From assembly GCA_012512295.1 (NCBI GenBank), contig JAAZDI010000139.1, positions 1 to 8,567 on the forward strand: a stretch of DNA of 8,567 bases, in the 5' to 3' direction. The position numbers and the translations under genes are program-made. A model generated the notes under the pieces. It saw nothing but the letters and a program-made list of their open reading frames with translations. It searched no databases and was not told the DNA's origin. This document shows positions 1 through 5,257 of the stretch, piece by piece (positions within the stretch are counted from its first letter, which is position 1; every line of letters begins with the position of its first letter). The DNA comes from Syntrophomonadaceae bacterium. Its GTDB lineage: Bacteria; Bacillota; Ch66; Ch109.

Positions 1-1163
1 ATGTCTTAGACATTCGCCGGATCCTGGAAGAGCGGAACGCGGATATCCACATCATCGCCAAGATCGAAAATCAGGAAGGAGTAGATAACCTCGACGAGAT
101 TATCCGGGTCGCGGATGGAATCATGGTTGCCCGGGGCGATCTAGGAGTCGAAATCCCGACCGAAGAAGTGCCCCTGGTGCAAAAGGCCATCATTGATAAG
201 TGCAATCTGGTGGGCAAACCGGTGATCACCGCCACCCAGATGCTGGAATCAATGGTCCGCAACCCCCGACCAACCCGAGCCGAAGCTAGCGATGTGGCGA
301 ATGCAATCTTTGACGGGACCGACGCCATTATGCTATCTGGCGAAACCGCGGCTGGAAAATATCCGGTCGAAGCAGTCAAAACCATGGCCCGCATTGCCCG
401 CCGGACCGAAAAAGCCGTCAATTATCATGACCTGTTAGCAGCCAAGCGGATTGCTTATAAACCATCAGTCACAGATGCGATTGGTCATGCGACCTGTTCT
501 ATTTCAGCGGATCTAGGATCAGCAGCCATTATTACAGCGACCAAAACTGGCTCAACCGCCAGCATGGTGGCCAAGTATCGGCCCGAAGCCCCCATCATCG
601 CCACCACACCTAGTGAACGGGTAGCCGCTAAACTATGTTTAGTTTGGGGCGTCTATCCGGTATCTGTTCAGGATATCGAAGGAACTGACCAGATGATCGA
701 AGAATCAATTAATGCCAGTCTTAAGGCCGGCCTGATTCGCCGCGGGGACCTGGTTGTCATCACCGCTGGTGTACCGGCTGGGATACCCGGAACGACCAAT
801 CTGATTAAGGTGCATCTAGTCGCAGACGTCCTGGTCAGCGGTACTGGCGTCGGGAATCGTGGCGTGGTTGGTCGGGTTTGTCTGGCTTTAACCCCGGATG
901 AGGCCCGCACCCGAATGCGGCCAGGGGATATCTTAATTACTCGGTCAACTGACCGTGAGTTTGTCCCGGCCATGGAAAAAGCTGCTGCTATCGTCACAGA
1001 AGAAGGTGGACTGACTTCCCACGCCGCCATCGTTGGACTGACTCTAGGTATTCCCACGATTGTTGGGGCTACTGATGCAGTTCAGAAACTAACCGACGGT
1101 GAAATGGTAACCGTAGATAGTGTGCGTGGACTGATTTATCGCGGCGTGACTCGGGTGTTGTAA
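1..1163 (+). CDS. pyk: Pyruvate kinase with C-terminal PEP-utiliser domain, 5'-truncated by window edge
   Basis: Catalyses the last step of glycolysis in the cytoplasm: PEP + ADP to pyruvate + ATP. The reading frame is open from base 3, and 386 codons are visible before TAA at 1161-1163. Firmicute enzymes of this type are about 580-590 residues, so roughly 200 N-terminal residues lie to the left. Visible residues 19-29 (IIAKIENQEGV) contain the catalytic-lysine strand. MVARGDLGVEIP follows at 41-52 (metal and substrate loop), then KPVITATQMLESM at 72-84. The alpha/beta C-terminal domain includes TKTGSTA near 180. From about residue 275 there is an extra domain related to the phosphohistidine domain of PEP synthase/PPDK, with GGLTSHAAIVG and its histidine at codon 1020-1022. 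This extra domain is typical of Bacillus/Clostridia pyruvate kinases; its role there is unsettled. No convincing terminator follows the stop. Identification is secure; the true start is not visible. Confidence 0.97.
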   Translation, partial: VLDIRRILEERNADIHIIAKIENQEGVDNLDEIIRVADGIMVARGDLGVEIPTEEVPLVQKAIIDKCNLVGKPVITATQMLESMVRNPRPTRAEASDVANAIFDGTDAIMLSGETAAGKYPVEAVKTMARIARRTEKAVNYHDLLAAKRIAYKPSVTDAIGHATCSISADLGSAAIITATKTGSTASMVAKYRPEAPIIATTPSERVAAKLCLVWGVYPVSVQDIEGTDQMIEESINASLKAGLIRRGDLVVITAGVPAGIPGTTNLIKVHLVADVLVSGTGVGNRGVVGRVCLALTPDEARTRMRPGDILITRSTDREFVPAMEKAAAIVTEEGGLTSHAAIVGLTLGIPTIVGATDAVQKLTDGEMVTVDSVRGLIYRGVTRVL

Positions 1164-1238
1164 CCTACACCCTGTACCCATATTAGAGATATAGATAATT
1201 ATGCGCATGGCTAAACAATATTTTTTAATTTAAGCAGG

Positions 1239-1286
1239 ATTTATACAGCTAATGGCGAAGTAATTTATAACTAGGTAAATGTCGAA
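1239..1286 (+). repeat. Degenerate direct repeat ATTTATA...TG(G/T)CGAA in the leader of the small membrane gene
   Basis: Two adjacent units occupy the 171-base gap after pyruvate kinase: 1239-1259 and 1263-1286. Each begins with ATTTATA (1239-1245; 1263-1269) and ends with TAA plus TGGCGAA (1253-1259) or AAA plus TGTCGAA (1280-1286). A GCAGGA hexamer sits just before the first unit (1234-1239). The block ends 48 bases before the downstream start codon, so it may lie in a promoter or leader. TATAAC at 1266-1271 could be a -10 box, but no matching -35 box is evident. The function is unknown; the repeat is a direct observation and the regulatory role is only a suggestion. Confidence 0.4.
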
Positions 1287-1334
1287 ATGAGGATTATTCT
1301 TTGGCAATATGGCGGAAGAAGGAGGTGATTCTGG

Positions 1335-1583
1335 ATGCAATCGATCATCGAAATGCTCATTGTCTTTTTGGCCGTTTTCGTATTTCTAAAATTCGCCGGT
1401 GTGTGTAAAAAATTCACCTTGTCTTCCGGTTTTAAAAAGGGTGTGTATGGTTTAACTGCAGTGGGACTTATTGGGCTGAATGTTATGGCTGGCAGTGACC
1501 TACAGCTTTGGATGATTATTGGCGGCTTTGTTCTTGTTTGCTTGTTTACATTGGCTTTGATGTCGGAGACACAAAAAGCTTAG
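1335..1583 (+). CDS. Small multi-pass membrane protein of unknown function (82 aa)
   Basis: I do not recognise a family. The 82-residue product is dominated by hydrophobic segments: residues about 4-22 (IEMLIVFLAVFVFLKFAGV), about 36-53 (GVYGLTAVGLIGLNVMAG) and about 57-77 (QLWMIIGGFVLVCLFTLALM). These are joined by a short basic loop (CKKFTLSSGFKKG), so it is probably an inner-membrane protein with three spans. No catalytic motif is visible. Translation evidence is strong: AAGGAGGTGATT at 1319-1330 matches the 16S rRNA anti-Shine-Dalgarno almost completely, and GGAGG lies 9 bases before the ATG. The gene stands alone between pyruvate kinase (same strand, 171 bases upstream) and a convergent potassium channel gene, and a hairpin follows its TAG by 9 bases. 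The distance from pyruvate kinase suggests its own promoter, but none is convincing. It is likely a real gene because of the ribosome binding site and membrane-protein composition. Confidence 0.75.
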   Translation: MQSIIEMLIVFLAVFVFLKFAGVCKKFTLSSGFKKGVYGLTAVGLIGLNVMAGSDLQLWMIIGGFVLVCLFTLALMSETQKA

Positions 1584-1592
1584 GGAATAATT

Positions 1593-1622
1593 AAGGCCTT
1601 CGAAGAATTTTTCGGAGGCCTT
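1593..1622. terminator. Probable bidirectional terminator hairpin between convergent genes
   Basis: A 12-base-pair stem is formed by 1593-1604 (AAGGCCTTCGAA) and 1611-1622 (TTCGGAGGCCTT), with one G-T wobble and a 6-base loop. It starts 9 bases after the stop of the small membrane gene. On the plus strand the stem ends in TTT followed by GTACATG, so the T tract is short. On the minus strand it is followed by AATTATT, also a modest tract. Its place between converging genes fits shared termination, but the weak T tracts lower confidence. Confidence 0.6.
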
Positions 1623-1629
1623 TGTACAT

Positions 1630-1660
1630 GCCAGCCACGGGGACAGTTCTCGTGGCTGGC
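1630..1660. repeat. REP-like palindrome with GGGGACAGTTCTCG core
   Basis: GCCAGCCACG (1630-1639) pairs perfectly with CGTGGCTGGC (1651-1660). Three more pairs including two wobbles (G1640-T1650, G1641-C1649, G1642-T1648) close on a 5-base loop. There is no T tract on either side, so it is not a classical terminator. The CACGGGGACAGTTCTCGTG core resembles short GGGGAC-type palindromes that I recall being repeated between genes in many bacterial genomes, some associated with Y1/IS200-like (RAYT) transposases. A related core, CGGGACA-TTTCC-TGTCCCG, occurs at 3642-3660. Only a genome-wide count would show that it is repetitive. Confidence 0.5.
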
Positions 1661-1675
1661 GATTTGTGGGTCAAG

Positions 1676-2236
1676 CTAATTAGTTTCTTTATGCAGCCAG
1701 CGGGTGGTGAGAGAATAAATTAAGAAGGAGATAGTGATTACTCCGATCATGGCTTCTGATACCGCCAGGAGGGTAATCAGCCAGGAATTAGGGTAAAGAT
1801 TACCGTAACCTAGGGTGGTAAAGGTTACACCACTAAAACCAAGGGCCTCCCAGAAAGAGGTGGGCAGATCGCCAGAAGAATCGATGCTTACGCCATCAAG
1901 GTACCAGTAGATCAGACCGTAGAATAAGATAACCACCGTGCCAAAACAGCCCACTTGAAGCGGGCGGTTAAACCAGGAACTAAGGTGTTTCCTGGTCCGG
2001 TTCGCCCAGGCTTTGGCCTCTTGTGACTGATTAATCAGTCCTCCTTTCTGAAAATTCTCCTCCGCAGCCAGAAAACTCTCTCGAGCAGCCAGCCAGCACT
2101 GAGTTTTCCGAAAGTAATGGCCGGCCTCCTGAAAAAATAAACCCGCCAGTTGGAAGTCCTCGGGCTTTTCTGCCTGAGACACCAGGTTAACTGCTTTTCC
2201 TCGGTAGTGAAAGGCCTGACTGAGCGAACCAGCCAT
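1676..2236 (-). CDS. Two-TM potassium channel with N-terminal helical (TPR-like) cytoplasmic domain
   Basis: Predicted K+ channel subunit of the Ion_trans_2 (KcsA/MthK-like) type, acting as a tetramer in the cytoplasmic membrane. Numbered from the chosen start (186 aa): TM1 about 94-114, pore helix about 126-140, selectivity filter TTLGYG at 140-145 (the common TVGYG motif with Leu for Val), TM2 about 152-176, and a short basic tail (RWLHKETN). Residues 1-90 are soluble and helical, with repeated A/L/F/E patterning (LAGLFFQEAGHYFRKTQCW, then AARESFLAAEENFQKGG) like one or two TPR-type helical pairs. I see no RCK or cyclic-nucleotide domain. ATG at 2234-2236 is chosen because AAGAGG (2244-2249) lies 7 bases upstream. 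The other ATG, at 2240-2242, is only one base from that site and would add two residues (ML). The gene converges on the small membrane gene. Channel class is confident; the N-terminal fold and any partner are inferred. Confidence 0.85.
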   Translation of the reverse strand: MAGSLSQAFHYRGKAVNLVSQAEKPEDFQLAGLFFQEAGHYFRKTQCWLAARESFLAAEENFQKGGLINQSQEAKAWANRTRKHLSSWFNRPLQVGCFGTVVILFYGLIYWYLDGVSIDSSGDLPTSFWEALGFSGVTFTTLGYGNLYPNSWLITLLAVSEAMIGVITISFLIYSLTTRWLHKETN

Positions 2237-2328
2237 AAGCATACCTCTTTATTGAAAGATTAACCGGCTAAGAATTTGTATGCTTCATTAGGTTTCATCT
2301 AAATTTTATGAATTAAGGTAGTTGTCTT

Positions 2329-2451
2329 ATGTCTGAGAATTCATTTTGCAACCATCAACATATCTTAGCTGTTAATACCCGTCGCTCATTTAGAATAGAA
2401 TCCAGCGAACCAGTCATAGATGATCAATCCGCTATGGTCATTACAATTTAG
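2329..2451 (+). pseudogene. Truncated nitroreductase-family N-terminus (40 codons)
   Basis: An ATG at 2329 opens 40 codons ending in TAG (2449-2451). Residues 12-32 contain ILAVNTRRSFR, then EPVIDD. This matches the N-terminal signature of FMN-dependent nitroreductases (I-x-x-R-R-S-x-R-x-F ... x-P-V-x-x-x), where the arginines contact the FMN phosphate. Family members are about 170-220 residues; here the frame ends right after this signature and nothing similar follows before the lplA terminator at 2468. AAGG at 2315-2318, 10 bases upstream of the ATG, could be a leftover ribosome binding site. The best reading is the 5' remnant of a nitroreductase gene that lost the rest by deletion. A real 40-residue peptide is possible but less likely. 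The signature match is from memory. Confidence 0.55.
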
Positions 2452-2467
2452 AACATCATAAACAAAA

Positions 2468-2497
2468 CCCCCTTATCCACCTTTCTGGATAGGGGGG
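2468..2497 (-). terminator. Intrinsic terminator of the gcv-lpdA-lplA cluster
   Basis: The 12-base-pair stem 2468-2479 / 2486-2497 (CCCCCTTATCCA with TGGATAGGGGGG, one G-T wobble) has a 6-base loop. On the minus strand it begins 5 bases after the lplA stop codon and is followed directly by TTTTGTTT. A GC-rich stem base with a T tract is the classical rho-independent form, so this closes the minus-strand cluster. Confidence 0.85.
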
Positions 2498-2502
2498 CAA
2501 TT

Positions 2503-3492
2503 TTATGTAGAGCAAAATAGTGCTTGAAGTTTGTCGCCCTCGCTTTGGGGAAAAAATTTACGCAAATCAATTTCCACCAGGCGTTTGGTTAAATCTTCTT
2601 CACGGTACTTAGTGCCAATTAAGCTACTTTCCAGTTCATCCATATCCCGGGGGCTGAAGAAGTCGCCAAATATTTTACACCCACAGATTAATCCGCGTTT
2701 AACGTCCAACCGAATATCAATCCTTCCCCAGCTAAAATTAGCGGTTTTTCTTACATTGTACGCCGGGGAAGTTCCGTAGATCCAATCCCAGCTAGCATAC
2801 TTGTTATTGCGTATCTCAATTATCTTTTGTCGGTCAGATTCGTTGAGGTGGTGCACAGCAGGGGCGAGCTCTAACCGAAAAACTTCTTCTGTGAGGATCT
2901 GTTTAAACTCTTCGATCGTTACCGGTACTGGCAAATGTTCATAGATATTCGTCACTCGGCTGCGCACTGATTTTATGCCTTTGGAAGAGATTTTCTCCGG
3001 GCTGGGGTTTAAGGCCTGAACCATCATCTCAATATTGGAATTAAATAAAATGGTCCCATGGTGTAAAAGCCGATTTCGGTGCTTATACTGAGCATTACCA
3101 GAGAATTTTTTGCCAGCAATAGTCAGGTCATTTCGACCGTTGTTTTCGGCCTTAATCCCTAGCCTTTTCAGGGCATTAATGACTGGACGGGTAAACTTGT
3201 CGAAGTTGGCAAAGTCCTGGTTCTCATCGACCACAAACGTGAAATTAAGGTTCCCGAGATCGTGGTAGACAGCACCTCCGCCAGATAGCCGGCGCACCAC
3301 TTTGATACCATGCTCTTTGATGAAACTAGAGTTTATTTCTTCAATCGTGTTTTGGTTTCGGCCGATGATCACCGCCGGCTGGTTCTGCCAGAGCATAAAA
3401 TAATTATCATCCGCCGGCAGGTGCCTGATGCTGTACTCTTCCAGAGCCATATTGAAATACGGATCAGTAGAGTGATTAATTATTTCTTTCAT
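2503..3492 (-). CDS. lplA: Lipoate-protein ligase A
   Basis: Activates free lipoate with ATP and transfers it to the lysine of lipoyl domains; the obvious local target is GcvH. From the chosen ATG the product has 329 residues, the usual length for Firmicute LplA. Motifs: HSTDPYFNMALEE at 7-19, RRLSGGGAVYHDLGN at 67-81 (lipoyl-adenylate loop), AGKKFSGNAQ at 126-135 with K129 aligned to the catalytic lysine of E. coli LplA, HHGTILF at 144-150, and a C-terminal accessory domain (for example NKYASWDW, then FSWGRIDI). ATG at 3490-3492 is preferred because family homology begins there. An in-frame ATG at 3517-3519 would add nine residues but lacks a ribosome binding site, and GGAGGG at 3507-3512 would fall inside it. 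That GGAGGG is 14 bases from the chosen start, rather far. The gene is last in the minus-strand cluster, 178 bases after lpdA; TTGATA/TATCTC (3608-3613, 3585-3590) is only a weak promoter candidate in that gap. Confidence 0.94.
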   Translation of the reverse strand: MKEIINHSTDPYFNMALEEYSIRHLPADDNYFMLWQNQPAVIIGRNQNTIEEINSSFIKEHGIKVVRRLSGGGAVYHDLGNLNFTFVVDENQDFANFDKFTRPVINALKRLGIKAENNGRNDLTIAGKKFSGNAQYKHRNRLLHHGTILFNSNIEMMVQALNPSPEKISSKGIKSVRSRVTNIYEHLPVPVTIEEFKQILTEEVFRLELAPAVHHLNESDRQKIIEIRNNKYASWDWIYGTSPAYNVRKTANFSWGRIDIRLDVKRGLICGCKIFGDFFSPRDMDELESSLIGTKYREEDLTKRLVEIDLRKFFPQSEGDKLQALFCST

Positions 3493-3641
3493 TAATACTT
3501 GGAAGACCCTCCAACGCATGATAAGTCACAATTAAGTAAGAATCCTTCCCAGGTACTTATTACCCGAATGTTTTCGCATCTGTAGAGATAAGGCTATCTT
3601 GAGTTGTTATCAATGAAAGTCAAAATTACCGAGACACTGAC

Positions 3642-3660
3642 CGGGACATTTCCTGTCCCG
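3642..3660. repeat. GGGACA hairpin just downstream of lpdA
   Basis: CGGGACA (3642-3648) and TGTCCCG (3654-3660) form a perfect 7-base-pair stem around a 5-base loop, 11 bases beyond the lpdA stop on the minus strand. No T run follows on that strand (GTCAGTGTCTCGG), so it is a poor intrinsic terminator. Flanking bases repeat part of the theme: GACACTGACCGG before it on the plus strand and GACACTTAACCGG after it. The core resembles the palindrome at 1630-1660 (both contain CGGGGACA or CGGGACA, then TTC), suggesting one family of short intergenic repeats. Confidence 0.45.
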
Positions 3661-3670
3661 CGCAGGACAC

Positions 3671-5164
3671 TTAACCGGTCCCGGTGGCCCGGCGGTGGCG
3701 GACTGGGGCCAAGTGAATGGCCTGGCCGTGTACGTCCAGGACTGCTTCCAGCATCACCTCAGACAGGGTGGGGTGGGGGTGGATGGTCCCGCAAACATCG
3801 GTGACCTTCAGCCGGCTATTAACCATGATGGTTCCTTCCATAATTAGGTCGCTGGCATGCGGCCCAATAATGTGCACCCCGATGATGACATCGTCTTGAT
3901 CAGCCAGCACTTTAACCAGGCCATCGGTTTCTCCCATGGTCATTGCCTTACCATTAGCAGCAAACTGGCATTTTCCGGTCTGATAAACGATCCCTTTGGC
4001 TTTCGCTTCTTCCTCGCTTAAACCGACGCTGGCTATTTCCGGCATGGTAAAAACACAGGCGGGCACAGCCTGATAAGGCATAGCTGAGTCTATCCCGGCC
4101 ATCTTTTCCACCGCCACAATTCCTTCTTCGGAGGCAACATGGGCCAGCATCTGCCCCCCGATAACATCCCCGATAGCATAGATGCCTTTTACATTGGTCG
4201 AGAAATGGCTATCGACTTGGATAAAACCGGCTTTATCCGTGGCAATCCCCAGTTTTTCCAGGTTCAGGCCGGCGGTAAATGGTTTTCGTCCGGTAGCGAC
4301 TAAGATGATGTCTGCCGTAACTTCAATGGGGCCTTTTTTACCTTCTGCTTTGATTTTTAAGAGGTTTGAAGATCGGTCAGGCAAATGATCAGCCCGGATA
4401 CAATTTTCACCGCTTATCTTTAAGGTCTTTGCCGACTCTTTATCTAGCTCAATATCTTCAACTAATTCAATTTTCTCGACGCGGGTGGAAGTATGCACAT
4501 TAATTTTCTGTTTTTTGAGGAGAACCCGCAGGCGTTTGCCAAGCTCGTGGTCCATGGTGTTTAAGAGCTCCGGCAGATATTCAAACACAGTTACCTCACT
4601 ACCCAGAGCACTAAAAATACCGGCAAATTCCAGCCCAATGACTCCCCCGCCAATAACTGCCAACCGCGGCGGCACTTCATTTAATTCCAAGAGCTGATCA
4701 CTGGTCATTACTCCTGGCAGATCAATCCCCGGGATGGACAGGGAAGCCGGGATTGAACCAGTGGCCAGTAAGATGTTTTTGCTCTGAAGCTCGGTTCCAT
4801 TGACCAGAACCGTGTGGCGGTCCAGCAAAGCGGCATTGCCTTTTATTATTTCTACCCCGTTGGCCAGCAACAGTTTTTCGATGCCCACCACTAAGTTGCG
4901 GACAATCTGATCCTTGCGTTGCCGCGCCCCGGCCATGTCAAATGAGACGTTGCCCACCTTGATATTGAATTCCTCACAAGCCTTTATATCCCTCATAACC
5001 AGGGCGTTCCGGTAGTAGGCTTTGGTCGGGATACAGCCACGATTAAGGCAAGTTCCACCAAAAGCCTCTTTTTCTATGATTGTGACGGTCATCCCTAACT
5101 GCCGGGCTCGGATCGCCGCAACGTAACCGCCCGGGCCCCCACCAATAATAATCAAGTCTTTCAT
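3671..5164 (-). CDS. lpdA: Dihydrolipoamide dehydrogenase (L protein)
   Basis: FAD flavoenzyme that reoxidises the dihydrolipoyl arm of GcvH (or of 2-oxoacid dehydrogenase E2) with NAD+. Seen in order: FAD-binding GGGPGG at 8-13, redox-disulfide motif GGTCLNRGCIPTK at 36-48 (C39, C44), NAD-binding GGGVIG at 172-177, ATGRKP at 290-295, GIYAIGDV at 327-334 (second FAD contact), and HPHPTLSE at 462-469 with the catalytic pair H464/E469. ATG at 5162-5164 fits: AAAGGA (5175-5180) lies 10 bases upstream and the Rossmann motif begins at once. At 497 residues it is longer than the usual 460-475. About 29 extra residues fall near 236-266, and the C-terminus carries a basic tail (APVRHRRATGTG) after the expected end. 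It lies 76 bases after gcvPB on the same strand, which points to the glycine cleavage L protein. All catalytic residues are present, so it should be active. Confidence 0.96.
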   Translation of the reverse strand: MKDLIIIGGGPGGYVAAIRARQLGMTVTIIEKEAFGGTCLNRGCIPTKAYYRNALVMRDIKACEEFNIKVGNVSFDMAGARQRKDQIVRNLVVGIEKLLLANGVEIIKGNAALLDRHTVLVNGTELQSKNILLATGSIPASLSIPGIDLPGVMTSDQLLELNEVPPRLAVIGGGVIGLEFAGIFSALGSEVTVFEYLPELLNTMDHELGKRLRVLLKKQKINVHTSTRVEKIELVEDIELDKESAKTLKISGENCIRADHLPDRSSNLLKIKAEGKKGPIEVTADIILVATGRKPFTAGLNLEKLGIATDKAGFIQVDSHFSTNVKGIYAIGDVIGGQMLAHVASEEGIVAVEKMAGIDSAMPYQAVPACVFTMPEIASVGLSEEEAKAKGIVYQTGKCQFAANGKAMTMGETDGLVKVLADQDDVIIGVHIIGPHASDLIMEGTIMVNSRLKVTDVCGTIHPHPTLSEVMLEAVLDVHGQAIHLAPVRHRRATGTG

Positions 5165-5174
5165 AACTAAGAAA

Positions 5175-5192
5175 TCCTTTCACTGCGCTCAG
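5175..5192 (-). promoter_or_regulatory. Leader motif including the lpdA ribosome binding site, shared with gcvPB
   Basis: Minus-strand CTGAGCGCAGTGAAAGGA ends in the AAAGGA ribosome binding site of lpdA, 10 bases before its ATG. It matches the gcvPB leader (6731-6748) at 14 of 18 bases, and all four differences are transitions. Only AAAGGA is explained by ribosome binding; the shared 12 bases before it are not. Confidence 0.4.
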
Positions 5193-5226
5193 TAATAAAA
5201 AGCTACGCAAATGGTGTTCAGATCTT

Positions 5227-5257
5227 ACCCCGGCTTCCCCTTAAACCCCGGCTTCCC
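5227..5257. repeat. 13-base direct repeat with 18-base period across the gcvPB stop codon
   Basis: ACCCCGGCTTCCC occurs at 5227-5239 and again, identically, at 5245-5257. The offset of 18 bases equals six codons. The right copy encodes the last gcvPB residues (GEAGV-like reading WEAGV) and the left copy lies just past the TAA at 5241-5243, in the same frame, where it would read GEAGV. It looks like a small tandem duplication at the 3' end of the gene. Confidence 0.7.

Noticed and set aside
668..1057. 129-codon open frame antisense to pyruvate kinase
   Set aside because: Serine, arginine and threonine-rich translation typical of an antisense shadow; the plus-strand frame carries the conserved enzyme.
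1201..1233. Ten-codon ATG frame in the gap after pyruvate kinase
   Set aside because: No ribosome binding site and no meaningful length; the region is AT-rich non-coding sequence.
1164..1238. Terminator for pyruvate kinase
   Set aside because: No stable hairpin with a T tract was found after the stop. The run of six T near 1220 has no stem before it.
3585..3623. Promoter for lplA in the lpdA-lplA gap
   Set aside because: TTGACT/CAAGAT (16-base spacing) and TTGATA/TATCTC (17-base spacing) both have poor -10 boxes. The evidence is too thin for a feature.
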